Assembly (NCBI RefSeq): GCF_023073415.1
Contig: NZ_JADPJL010000077.1
Coordinates: forward strand, 1-64,000
Source: Bradyrhizobium sp. 190
GTDB taxonomy: Bacteria > Pseudomonadota > Alphaproteobacteria > Rhizobiales > Xanthobacteraceae
Length of the DNA stretch: 64,000 nucleotides
Direction: 5' to 3'
This document shows positions 17,423 to 26,758 of this stretch, piece after piece (the stretch's first letter is position 1; the number at the start of each line of letters is the position of its first letter). Both the position numbers and the translations under genes were made by a program. The notes beneath the pieces are model-generated. The model did not search any database and was not told the DNA's origin. It saw nothing but the letters and a program-made list of their open reading frames with translations.

Positions 17423-18936
17423 ATGGGCGTTGAGACCGAAATCAAGTTCCGCATGCCCAAGCGCAATCTCGGGTCCTCTTCCAAGTTGAGGGTGCCCGGC
17501 TGCAAGATCGGCGAGCCCTCGGAGAGCGATCTGCTGTCGACCTATTTCGACACGCGGAAACACAAGCTGAAGCGGCGCGGACTTCTGCTCCGGGTGAGGC
17601 AGATGGACGGCAAGCACGTACAAACGATCAAGAAGACGTCCGGCGCGCAGTTCGGTCGGGGCGAGTGGGAAACCGAAATAGGAGGCCGCACCCCCGATCT
17701 CGACGAGGCGAACGGCACGCCGCTTCAGCGGTTGGCCTCGAACAAGCTGCGGCGCAAGTTGAAGCCGATCTTCGAGACCTCGGTACATCGCATCACCATG
17801 CCGGTCCGCACCAAACGGAGCGAACTGGAGCTTGCGATTGATCACGGCAGGATCGTCGCGGCCGGACACACAAGGCGCATCGAGGAAATTGAACTCGAAT
17901 TGAAAAGCGGTCCAGTAAGGGATCTGCTTCGCATCGCGAAGGCGTTGGAGCGAAAGCTCGCCGCCGAACTTAGTTTGAGAGCCAAGGCTGACCAGGGCTA
18001 CGACCTTGTCAACGGCAAGGGCCATCAAGCTGTTTTCGCCGAGCCGATCGAGCTCGAGAAGCGAATGAGCGCCATCGAGGGTTTCCAAGTCATCGCCCGC
18101 TCCGCGCTTCGCCACTTTTCCGGAAATGCCGACGCCATCCGCAAGCTTGATCCGGAAGGCGTACATCAGATGCGCGTAGGCTTGCGCCGTCTGCGCGCGG
18201 CCATCTCGCTGTTTTCGAAGGCATTGGCGACTGCGAAAACCGAAAAATCAAGGCAGAACTCAGATGGCTGACAAACGAGTTGGCGCCCGCGCGCGAGCTC
18301 GACGTCTTCCTGCAGGAGAAGATTGGTCCCGTCGCCCGCGAAATAATATCGCAGCGGGGCGGCAAGGCCATCGCCAGGGAATTCGCCGACAAACGCGCCG
18401 AGGCGCTGGAGCGGGCCAGGAAGGCTGTCAATTCGCCGCGATGCCGCGCGCTGCTCGTCGATGTGCTAGCGTGGATCCACACCCAGCGCGGCCATACAGA
18501 CGTCGCAGACAGCGAACTTGGCGAATTCGCCGCGAAACTGCTGGATCGGCGCATGAGGAAGGCACACAAGGACGCAGAGAAGCTGCAGGAGATGACGGCA
18601 ACCGAACGGCACAAATTCCGCATCAGGATGAAGAAGCTCAGATACGCGGCCGAGTTTTTCGAAAGCCTTTTCCGCAGCAAACGCGAGCGAAAGGCGCTTG
18701 CGTGTCTATCGAAACATGCGAAGAAGATTCAGGATGCGCTGGGTTCGCTCAACGACTTCATTGCGGACCGAAAGTTGGCGGCAGACGCTGCGCTCCACGC
18801 GCCACCGCAAGACCGGCGCGCCCGTGCCTTTGCTTCGGGCATTATCGTTGGCCGCGAGGATGAGCAGGCAAAGCCTCTCATGAAAGCGGCGGCAAAGGAG
18901 CTGCGTGCGCTTCGCCATCTTTCTGCACTTGGCTGA
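17423..18936 (+). pseudogene. CYTH-CHAD domain protein, frameshifted between domains
   Basis: The first frame (17423-18271) holds a CYTH domain with the metal-chelating ExExK signature in ETEIKFRM and basic phosphate-binding residues in the barrel; it then begins a CHAD domain (GVHQMRVGLRRLRAAISLF). The second frame continues the CHAD helices (LAPARELDVFL..., HKFRIRMKKLRYAAEFF) to 18936. One A is missing from the A-run at 18243-18247: restoring it gives KAELRWLTNELAPAREL in register. CYTH proteins hydrolyse triphosphates including inorganic tripolyphosphate, and CHAD domains bind polyphosphate. Intact, this would be a roughly 500-residue polyphosphate-associated enzyme. As written, translation stops at 18271. 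Confidence 0.8.
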
Positions 18937-18982
18937 CGCTGCCGTCCACACATTCGAGCTGACCGCTGGTCGCGGTCGCTCG

Positions 18983-19556
18983 TCAATTCCACCGCCTCCG
19001 CGGCTTGGCGCGAAGGCTCGATGGCGAGCGGCCATACAGATCGGCGAACGCGGCGTTGAAGCGGCGGACGCTGCCGAAGCCCGCGCGGAAGGCGATCTCC
19101 GTCATCGTGTCGTCGGTGGTGTCGAGCAGCCGCTTGGCGTCGCTGGACGCGGCGGGTGGTCGCGACCTGCTGCGGGCTTGCTCCGACATGGCGTTCGAAC
19201 AGGCGGGCGAGATGGCGCGAGGTGATCCCGAGTTTCTCCGCCAATGCGTCGACCGAGCCGCGCTCCAGCACGCCGCCGTCGATCAGTTTCAGCGCCCGCG
19301 CAACCGTGGAGCGCGTTCCATTCCAGGCCGGGCAGAATGGAGCGGTCTCCGGGCGGCAGCGCAGGCACGGCCGGTACCCCGCCGCCTCGGCGGCAGCGGC
19401 CGTAGGATAATAGGTGACGTTGCGCGTCAGCGGGTGCTTCACCGGGCAGACCGGGCGGCAATAGATCCGCGTGGTCCGCACGGCCGTGAAGAAGCGGCCG
19501 TCGTAGCGCGCATCACGCCGCAGCCGGGCGGCATTGCAGACATCGAAACTCAGCAT
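18983..19556 (-). pseudogene. Ada-type methyl-phosphotriester sensor plus AraC HTH, frameshifted and truncated
   Basis: The N-terminal zinc domain is complete: FDGRFF-like YDGRFFTAVRTTRIYC with RPVCP and the second pair CLRCRPE give the four cysteines that hold zinc and accept methyl groups in Ada. An AraC-type helix-turn-helix follows (SVDALAEKLGITSRHLARLF), then the frame breaks near 19141. The other frame continues KRLLDTTDDTMTEIAFRAGF and ends at 18983. A single extra base explains the shift. Family members normally continue into an AlkA glycosylase or a methyltransferase domain, and neither is present. It converges on the CYTH-CHAD gene, which ends 46 bases away. Confidence 0.75.
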
Positions 19557-19686
19557 TCTCGAATTCTAGCGCATCGCGCAACGGAGGAAAGCGGCGCGGA
19601 TGATGAGGTCCGATTCCGGCCAGCGGCAACGGCAGGACCGGCCTAGATGAGGAGCGATTGTTTCACTCCTGACCGAAAGCCAAACC

Positions 19687-20112
19687 ATGGATCACCCGAC
19701 ACCCAAAGACGTCGTCCTCAACGCCTGGAAAACATTTTCGACGCGCGACGCCGGCCGGATCGCATCGCTCTTCACGCCGGACGCCGAATGGATCGCGCCG
19801 GCCCGCAACGCAACAGCGGTGGCGCTGGCGCATACCGATCACATGATCGGCCCCGACCAGATCGCACGCTTCATCGCCTCCGAGATGCACCGCCTGTTCT
19901 CAGGGATAGATATTTCGTTCCGCGCCATCCATGCCGACGGTGACACGGTGATCATTGAAGAGCGGATGCGGGCGACGCTTCCGGAAGGACGGCCGTATGA
20001 CAACGACTACTGCTTCGTCTTTGTCGTCGCTGACGGCCGCATCAAGCAGGTTCGCGAATACATGGACACGCGAAAAGGCTGGCAGATGATCTTCGGGGAG
20101 ACCGCGGAGTAA
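19687..20112 (+). CDS. NTF2-like (SnoaL-type) protein
   Basis: The 141-residue product has the cone-shaped NTF2/SnoaL layout: the N-terminal helix region VVLNAWKTFSTRDAGRIASL, a strand with FTPDAEWIAP and a C-terminal strand pair (YDNDYCFVFVVADGRIKQVR, then EYMDT). Members bind or isomerise small hydrophobic ligands, or have no known activity. There is no signal peptide. The gene stands alone, 10 bases before a repeat. Specific function unknown. Confidence 0.8.
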   Translation: MDHPTPKDVVLNAWKTFSTRDAGRIASLFTPDAEWIAPARNATAVALAHTDHMIGPDQIARFIASEMHRLFSGIDISFRAIHADGDTVIIEERMRATLPEGRPYDNDYCFVFVVADGRIKQVREYMDTRKGWQMIFGETAE

Positions 20113-20512
20113 CGCACCGCCCGTAGGGTGGGCAAAGCGCAGCGTGCCCACCATTCCGTCCGAATATTCCGCGCCATGGTGGGCACGGCGCAAGCGCGCC
20201 TTTGCCCACCCTACTTCTGAAGACCCAAACGCACACTAGCGGACGCTCATGAGTCATGGTGAAGCATGGGGCAAAAATATCGCAGTGACGGCCAATAATT
20301 ATAACCCAGGTCAAAACCCGGATTTCGTTGACCACTGTGGCCGCCCGATTCGCTATGATTCCCGTATCGCGGGGATCGAGAACGGGATCCCTCGAGTCAG
20401 TGTTATTTCTCGCGGTCGTGGCAGGGCGACGATCGTGAAAGCCGATGAGGGGCGCCAAGATGCCCGCTGTGGGCGGTGCCTGCAGCGGGCAGCTTGAGCC
20501 AAGTGGGTCAGC
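20113..20512. other. Intergenic stretch with repeat, no gene supported
   Basis: It contains the family-A repeat at 20123-20214. The open frames at 20249-20497 (plus) and 20042-20590 (minus) show no domain or ribosome-binding site. Confidence 0.4.
20123..20214. repeat. Palindromic repeat family A
   Basis: Begins GTAGGGTGGGCAAAGC and ends TTTGCCCACCCTAC, with inner GTGCCCACCAT / ATGGTGGGCAC arms. It starts 10 bases after the stop of the NTF2-like gene. Confidence 0.9.
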
Positions 20513-20701
20513 ATGGCATCGATCAGATTTACAACCATCAACATCGACAAGTTTGGACTGAAGCGCCCGGCCAAACCAACCACCTGGCATCTACGGCGGG
20601 TCATCATGCCGAGACGCAGCATTACCGGCCGGCTGGTGCGCGGACAGGTTTGGCGGCGCCACGACGGCCGTCGCTGGTTGTACAAAAAATTCGTCGCATA
20701 G
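20513..20701 (+). CDS. Small basic protein (62 aa)
   Basis: The product begins MASIRFTTINIDKFGLKR and is strongly basic, with an arginine-rich centre (RRVIMPRRSITGRLVRG) and an aromatic C-terminus. A nucleic-acid contact is possible from charge alone. There is no strong ribosome-binding site. The amino-acid pattern looks selected, not random, so I keep it at moderate confidence. It converges on ppk2. No family is recognised. Confidence 0.5.
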   Translation: MASIRFTTINIDKFGLKRPAKPTTWHLRRVIMPRRSITGRLVRGQVWRRHDGRRWLYKKFVA

Positions 20702-20759
20702 CCGCCAGACGGACGTGACGCTCCCGCATATCGCTCCGCTCATGCGGGCTACGCACCGG

Positions 20760-21680
20760 TCACTTCGCCACACCCTTTCCCTCCGCCAGCAGCGCCTCGC
20801 GGACCTGCTTGAATTCGCTGCGGTCGGCCTTGTCGACCTTGGGAAAATGCAGGTCGAGTCTGTCTAGTGCACTGACGATGGCCGAGCCGATCACCACGCG
20901 GGCGAACCATTTGTGGTCGGCGGGCACGATGTGCCAGGGCGCCTGTTTGGTCGAGGTGTGGTGGATCATATCCTGATAGGCGGCCTGATATTTCGCCCAC
21001 AGCTTGCGCTCGCCGATGTCGGCCAGCGAGAATTTCCAATTCTTGGCGGGATCCTCCAGCCGCTCGAGGAAGCGCTCGCGCTGTTCCTCTTTCGACACGT
21101 TCATGAAGAACTTCAGAATCACGGTGCCGTTGCGCGCGAGGTAGCGTTCCATGGCGGAGATGTCCTCGAACCGCTCCTTCCAGATATCCTTGGTCACCAG
21201 CCGCTCGGGTATCTTCTGCTTGGCGAGTATCTCCGGATGCACCCGCACCACCAGGCACTCCTCATAATAGGACCGGTTGAAGATACCGATCCGGCCGCGC
21301 TCCGGCAGTGCGATCATGGATCGCCACAGGAAATCGTGGTCAAGTTCCCTGCTCGACGGCTGCTTGAACGACCAGACGTCGCAGCCCTGCGGATTGACGC
21401 CCTCGAACACGCTCTTGATCGCAGAATCCTTGCCGGCGGCGTCCATGCCCTGGAAGATCAGGAGTAGCGACCAGCGGTCCTGCGCGTAGAGCTTTTCCTG
21501 GAAATCGTTCAGGCGCTCGCGATTGGCCTCGATGATCCTGGTCGCCTTATCCTTGTCGAGGCCGCCCTTCTCGTTGGTCTTGTGCGACTTCAGGTGAAAT
21601 TCGCCCGCTCCGTCAAAACGGAACGGGGCGACATAGGGCTTCAGCTCATCGGCAAGCGATTGCGAGGGTTTCTTGCTCAT
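20760..21680 (-). CDS. ppk2: Polyphosphate kinase 2 family protein
   Basis: The 306-residue product is of PPK2 type. The P-loop is seen in LLIFQGMDAAGKDSAIKSVF, followed by GCDVWSFKQPS, the Walker B-like GRIGIFNRSYYEE and the lid region with arginines (RLVTKDIWKERF). PPK2 enzymes phosphorylate nucleoside mono- or diphosphates using polyphosphate; the length and single domain fit the class III-like group, but class is inferred. Its ATG overlaps the stop of livM by four bases, so it is the last gene of the liv operon and probably translationally coupled to it. It is intact. Confidence 0.92.
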   Translation of the reverse strand: MSKKPSQSLADELKPYVAPFRFDGAGEFHLKSHKTNEKGGLDKDKATRIIEANRERLNDFQEKLYAQDRWSLLLIFQGMDAAGKDSAIKSVFEGVNPQGCDVWSFKQPSSRELDHDFLWRSMIALPERGRIGIFNRSYYEECLVVRVHPEILAKQKIPERLVTKDIWKERFEDISAMERYLARNGTVILKFFMNVSKEEQRERFLERLEDPAKNWKFSLADIGERKLWAKYQAAYQDMIHHTSTKQAPWHIVPADHKWFARVVIGSAIVSALDRLDLHFPKVDKADRSEFKQVREALLAEGKGVAK

Positions 21681-22657
21681 TTCGTCCCGGAGGGCTTGGG
21701 TTGCGTCTTCAGTCGGTCGAGGACGCTACCAAGAATGCCCTTGGGAAGGAATATGATGAAGATGACCAGCAGCACGCCGTAAACCAGGTTATCCCAGCCC
21801 ACCGCCTTGGTGCCGAAGCCGATGCGCAGCACTTCGGCGAGCATGATGGTGATGATGGCGCCAACCGTCGGCCCAAGCGAGACGTAGAGGCCGCCGACGA
21901 TAACGGCGAACACCATCTGCAGCGACACCGCGATGCCGCTGACGGTGTCGGGCGAGATGAACATCTGGTACTGGCAGTAGAGCGCACCGGCTAGCGCCGT
22001 CATCAGCGCCGAAATCAGGGTGATCTTGAGCTTTTCGGCCGTGACGTTGACGCCGGCGGCAGCCGCTGCGTCCTCGTCTTCTGAGATCGCCTCCATGGCG
22101 TAGCGGCTCATGCTGCGGTCGACCCAGCGCCAGACCAGAAGGCCGAGCACCCAGACGCCGAGCGCGATCAGGTACCACGTCGTCTTATCGTCGAATTGCA
22201 GCGCGAGCAGCCCCTTGCCGCTGGGGGCGCGGTTCGGCGTATAGCCGAGCGAGCCGCCGGTGTAGTCACGCGTCGCGGTAATGACCTGCAGCACGATGCC
22301 TGACAACGCCAGCGTCACCAGCACGAAATAATGCCCGGTGATGCGGAAACGGAAACAGGGATAGGCGACGATAAGCGCCAATACTCCCGCCGCCACCATG
22401 CTGATCGGAATGCCGATCCACGGCGACACGCCGAGATGGTTCCACAATAGCGCGGTGACATAGGCGCCGACGCCCATGAAGCCGCCATGGCCGAGCGACA
22501 CCAGCCCGAAGCGGCCCATGATCGACCATGCGGTATAGGCGAACGACCAGATCAGGATCAGCACCAGGATGTGCAGGTGATAGGGCTCGCGATAGACGAA
22601 AGGCAGCGCGACCAGCGCGGCGAGGCCAACGGCCCAGGCGATGTAGCGGGAATTCAC
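21677..22657 (-). CDS. livM: Branched-chain amino acid ABC transporter permease (LivM)
   Basis: The product is about 326 residues from the GTG at 22657, which overlaps the livH stop in a GTGA. A longer frame starting at 22735 exists but is antisense-like. It has eight to ten membrane segments and the LivM hallmarks RFGLVSLGHGGFMGVGAYVT and GGLYVSLGPTVGAIITIML. It forms the inner-membrane channel with LivH. The C-terminus is coupled to ppk2. Confidence 0.9.
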   Translation of the reverse strand: MNSRYIAWAVGLAALVALPFVYREPYHLHILVLILIWSFAYTAWSIMGRFGLVSLGHGGFMGVGAYVTALLWNHLGVSPWIGIPISMVAAGVLALIVAYPCFRFRITGHYFVLVTLALSGIVLQVITATRDYTGGSLGYTPNRAPSGKGLLALQFDDKTTWYLIALGVWVLGLLVWRWVDRSMSRYAMEAISEDEDAAAAAGVNVTAEKLKITLISALMTALAGALYCQYQMFISPDTVSGIAVSLQMVFAVIVGGLYVSLGPTVGAIITIMLAEVLRIGFGTKAVGWDNLVYGVLLVIFIIFLPKGILGSVLDRLKTQPKPSGTK

Positions 22658-23535
22658 GAGCGCCTCGCAAAAAGGCCCGCGGGCCGGATGAACATCATGA
22701 CGATGAAGAAGGCGAACGCCAGCACGTAGCCCCATTCAAGATCGGAGAACAGGCCGCCCAGCGAAATGATCTGGGCGAACACGAATGCCGCGATGAAGCC
22801 GCCGACGAAATTGCCGAGCCCGCCAAGCACGCAGATCAGAAAGGTGATCGGCCCGAACGACAGCCCGACGAAGGGATGCACGTCATACTGCAGCACAAGG
22901 AGACAAGCGGCGAGGCCGGCGAGCGCGCCGCCGAGCGCCGAGGTGATGATGTAAATGCGCTTGGTATCCACCCCCATCAGCGACATGATCTGACGGTCCT
23001 GCGCGACGGCGCGGATCGCAGTCCCGGTATAGGTGCGCTTCATGAAGAAGTAGATAGCCAACATGCCGATCAAGGCGGCAGCGAAGGCGAGCAACCGCGA
23101 ATAGCTGAAATGCATCTCGCCGATCGCCAGCACCGGCAGGCGGATGCCGAGGTTGCGGAAGTCGATGCCGAAGGCGACGGTGGCAAAGCTCTGCAGGATG
23201 AACAGCACACCGCCGGTGGCGAGCAACTGGTTGATCGGCGGCGCGGTAAGCAGCGGCGCGATGACGATGTAGTGCAGCGCCGCGCCAAGGGCCGCGACCA
23301 GCAGGATGGCGAACGGCGCAGCAACCCAGTACGGCAGGCCGAACACCTGGACCATGTAGTACATGCCGTACATGCCGATCATGACCAACTCGGCGTAGCA
23401 GATCCAGGTGACGTCGATGACGCCGAAGATCAAATTGAGCCCGAGCGCGAGCAGCGCCAGCACCCCGCCAAGCAGGATGCCGTTGACCACGGCTTCCAGC
23501 AGATAGATGTCGAAGATGTCGAGAAATCCCTGCAT
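22654..23535 (-). CDS. livH: Branched-chain amino acid ABC transporter permease (LivH)
   Basis: The 293-residue product has eight membrane segments and the LivH-typical stretches NGILLGGVLALLALGLNLIF and VLGGLGNFVGGFIAAFVFAQ. It pairs with LivM. It follows livF after a 74-base gap that contains a family-E repeat, so the operon is interrupted by a palindrome here. Intact, normal length. Confidence 0.92.
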   Translation of the reverse strand: MQGFLDIFDIYLLEAVVNGILLGGVLALLALGLNLIFGVIDVTWICYAELVMIGMYGMYYMVQVFGLPYWVAAPFAILLVAALGAALHYIVIAPLLTAPPINQLLATGGVLFILQSFATVAFGIDFRNLGIRLPVLAIGEMHFSYSRLLAFAAALIGMLAIYFFMKRTYTGTAIRAVAQDRQIMSLMGVDTKRIYIITSALGGALAGLAACLLVLQYDVHPFVGLSFGPITFLICVLGGLGNFVGGFIAAFVFAQIISLGGLFSDLEWGYVLAFAFFIVMMFIRPAGLFARRS

Positions 23536-23552
23536 GCGAGCCCTTATTATTG

Positions 23553-23601
23553 GAGCATGATCTCTTCGAAAAACCGGTACCCACTTTTTCGGATCATGCT
23601 C
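23553..23601. repeat. Palindromic repeat family E (GAGCATGATC)
   Basis: GAGCATGATC and its inverse GATCATGCTC flank a centre with AAAACCGGTACCCACTTTTT. It starts nine bases beyond the livF stop, inside the liv operon. Related copies lie at 25115 and 53129. Confidence 0.9.
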
Positions 23602-23609
23602 GCCCTACC

Positions 23610-24314
<705 letters not shown>

Positions 24315-24317
24315 GCG

Positions 24318-25085
24318 TCAGATCCCCGCCTTGCGGCGCGCTTCCGCCGCCGCAGCCTGGCTCGAATCCGCATCCGTGCCGAGATAGACCTCGATCACCC
24401 TGGGATCGCCGGCCACCGCGCTCGGCAGGCCTTCCGAAATCTTCTCGCCGTGATCGAGCACCATCACGCGGTCGACCACCCGCATCAACACGCCCATGAT
24501 ATGCTCGACCCAGATGATGGTGATGCCAAGCTCGTCGCGGATCCTGCGCAGCATGTCGGCGGCCTGATCCATCTCGTGCTCGTCGAGCCCGCCGAGGCTT
24601 TCGTCGGCGAGCAGAAGTTTTGGCCCCGTCGCGAGCGCTTTTGCCAGTTCGAGTTTTTTCAGGCCGGCAGCACCGAGCCCATCCACGCTGGCATGCCGAT
24701 TGGTCGGCAGGCCGACCATATGAAGCGCGCGCTCCGCCGCCTCATCCGCCTTGGCGCGGCTGTGGCGGCCCTGGCCGTAGTAGCCGGCGAGCGCCACGTT
24801 CTCAAAAATGCTGAGCCGGTGAAACGGCCGCGGGATCTGGAAAGTGCGGCCGATGCCGCTGTTGATGATACGGTGCGGCGCGACGCCCGCGATTTCCGCG
24901 CCGTCGAACAGGATCGAGCCCGCCGTCGGCACCAGCGTGCCCGACAGCATGTTGAAGATCGTGCTCTTGCCGGAGCCGTTGGGGCCGATCAGGCCGAGAA
25001 TCTCGCCCTGCTCGACCCGGAACGACACGTTGTTCACAGCAGTGAAGCCGCCGAAACGCTTCACCAACCCTTCTACCGTCAGCAC
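24318..25085 (-). CDS. livG: Branched-chain amino acid ABC transporter ATPase (LivG)
   Basis: The product is 255 residues from the GTG at 25085, chosen because a GGAG lies eight bases upstream and the longer frame (to 25241) overlaps livK. Walker A is GPNGSGKST and the Walker B region reads LLLADESLGGLDEHE. The place of the usual LSxGQ signature is taken by GLGAAGLKKLELAKAL, so the ABC signature is degenerate. The IGRTFQIPRPF segment and the C-terminal VYLGTDA are LivG-typical. It works with LivF. Confidence 0.9.
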   Translation of the reverse strand: MLTVEGLVKRFGGFTAVNNVSFRVEQGEILGLIGPNGSGKSTIFNMLSGTLVPTAGSILFDGAEIAGVAPHRIINSGIGRTFQIPRPFHRLSIFENVALAGYYGQGRHSRAKADEAAERALHMVGLPTNRHASVDGLGAAGLKKLELAKALATGPKLLLADESLGGLDEHEMDQAADMLRRIRDELGITIIWVEHIMGVLMRVVDRVMVLDHGEKISEGLPSAVAGDPRVIEVYLGTDADSSQAAAAEARRKAGI

Positions 25086-25114
25086 GCCGGATTCTCCGTC
25101 GACGTTTCTTGTTT

Positions 25115-25169
25115 GAGCATAGTCCAGAAAGCGCGACAAACGCGAAGCGTTTGCGCGGGGATCATGCTC
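25115..25169. repeat. Palindromic repeat family E, variant
   Basis: GAGCAT at the left and GATCATGCTC at the right flank a strong inner hairpin (GCGACAAACGC / GCGTTTGCGC). It lies between livK and livG, and its last base touches the livK stop codon. Confidence 0.75.
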
Positions 25170-26479
25170 TACTGGTTGCTGAACGTGGTTCCCTTCGGCA
25201 GGGGCAGCACGGCCTCGCGCTGCGCCTGGCTCTTCGGCCAAACCACGTACGACTTGTCGTCGACATACTGGATGACCACCGGGAATGAGCGCTCGTTCTG
25301 ACCGGCCATCTGGTTGCCCTCGCCAAAGAACTTGACGCCGAAGCCCAGCATGGTGCCACCCTCTGGAATGTCGACCTCCAGCGCGGCCTTGCGCAGCGCA
25401 TCGGGATCAACGCCGCCATGCTTCTTGATGGCGCGCGGCAGCACCTCGGTCAGAAAGACGTAGGTGTTCGACGCCGCCATGCCGACATGGGCGGAGCGGA
25501 TAGCAACCCCAGGCTTCACCTTGTCGAACTCGTCACCGACCATCTTGATGACCGGCGGCAGCTTGGGATTCAGGCCTTTTTCGTTCGAAGCCCAGATCGA
25601 GATCGGGTCGGCGTTGAAGACGTAGTTGACGTCGCCGCCCAGGCCTTCCTTCAGCTTCTCGTAAACGCCGTAGCCTGCGCCATGGCCGACCAGCGCCGCG
25701 AATTTCAGGCCCTGCTCGCGCGCCTGACGCCCGAACAGGGTGATGTCGGGGTTGTAGCCGGTGTGAAAGATCACGTCCGGCCGCGCACGTTTCAGCTTGG
25801 TCACGAGGGAGGAAAGATCGGGCGCGGTGGCGGCATAGCCCTCCTTCAACACGATGTTGAAGCCGGCCTTCTTGGCACCAGCCTCGTTGCCCTTCGACAC
25901 GTCAACGCCGTAGGCGCCGTCCTCGTGGATGATGGCGACGCGCAAATCCTTTGGCTCCTTGCCGAGCTTCTCCTTGGCGTTCTGCGCGATGAAATCCGTG
26001 GTCATCAGACCGAACTGGTCGCCCGAGGCCTGCGGCCGGAACACGTATTTGAAGTTCTTGTCGGACAGCACCGCCGAGGAAATGCAGGTGGTGATCCACA
26101 TGAAGTTCTTGAGCTGCTCGACGCGCGCGGCCACCGGCACGCACTGCGCCGACGAGAAGAAGCCGAGCAGCATGTTGACTTTTTCCTGCTCGATCAGCCG
26201 CACCGCCTCGTTGATCGCCACATCTGGCTTGCTCTGGGCGTCGGCGTAGACCGCTTCGACCTTGTAGCCCTCGACGCCGGTCTTGGCGTACTGGTCGAGC
26301 ATGATCTTGGCGCCGATATGTTGCAGCTCCGAACCGCCGCCCGCGAGCGGGCCGGTGAGGTCGTAAATCACGCCAATCTTGATTTTCTTTTCCTGGGCTT
26401 CGGCGGTCACCGCCATCCCCAGCGCCGCGATTGCGGCAGACAGGCCAACGAGAAGGCGCGCAGCTTTGTGCCCCGGCAT
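25169..26479 (-). CDS. livK: Amino-acid ABC transporter substrate-binding protein
   Basis: The product is about 436 residues from the ATG at 26479, preceded by GGGAGG. The signal peptide is MPGHKAARLLVGLSAAIAAL, cleaved before QEKKIKIGVIYDLTG. The mature part is a Leu/Ile/Val-type periplasmic binding fold: PLAGGGSELQHIGAKIML, NEAVRLIEQEKVNMLLG and the GYNPDITLFGRQAREQG region. It is first in livK-G-F-H-M-ppk2. The ligand may be any amino acid, amide or related compound; this clade is larger than classical LivK. Confidence 0.9.
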   Translation of the reverse strand: MPGHKAARLLVGLSAAIAALGMAVTAEAQEKKIKIGVIYDLTGPLAGGGSELQHIGAKIMLDQYAKTGVEGYKVEAVYADAQSKPDVAINEAVRLIEQEKVNMLLGFFSSAQCVPVAARVEQLKNFMWITTCISSAVLSDKNFKYVFRPQASGDQFGLMTTDFIAQNAKEKLGKEPKDLRVAIIHEDGAYGVDVSKGNEAGAKKAGFNIVLKEGYAATAPDLSSLVTKLKRARPDVIFHTGYNPDITLFGRQAREQGLKFAALVGHGAGYGVYEKLKEGLGGDVNYVFNADPISIWASNEKGLNPKLPPVIKMVGDEFDKVKPGVAIRSAHVGMAASNTYVFLTEVLPRAIKKHGGVDPDALRKAALEVDIPEGGTMLGFGVKFFGEGNQMAGQNERSFPVVIQYVDDKSYVVWPKSQAQREAVLPLPKGTTFSNQ

Positions 26480-26758
26480 CGTATCCTCCCTCTGATGGTG
26501 CAATGCACCTTTTTCTTTTTTGTCGTTTTCTTTTTGTAGTTGTTCTTCTCATCACACGGGCAGCGCCGCGCGATGTCAAGCCGAATAACCGATGCCACAC
26601 TGTCGCGGCGCCTCGGCACCCAAAAGTAGCAATCTCCGGTCCGACCGATGCGCGCGTGATCAGCACAAACATCGGATGTTAAACATCGGATGATTGCCTA
26701 GCACAGCGTGCGCGTGTTAGGCAATCGCGAATTCACCCGAGATCAGGAGCAGAACGAG
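26480..26758. promoter_or_regulatory. Divergent control region between liv operon and gntR
   Basis: The region contains a 13-bp palindrome (GGTGCA-A-TGCACC, 26497-26509) just before livK, a pyrimidine-rich tract at 26510-26550, a 12-bp direct repeat AAACATCGGATG (26667-26678, 26681-26692) and an 8-bp inverted repeat ATTGCCTA / TAGGCAAT (26693-26700, 26718-26725). These are candidate sites for the divergent GntR protein; none is proven. Confidence 0.5.

Noticed and set aside
20249..20497. 82-residue plus-strand frame
   Set aside because: No ribosome site, no domain and composition like non-coding DNA.
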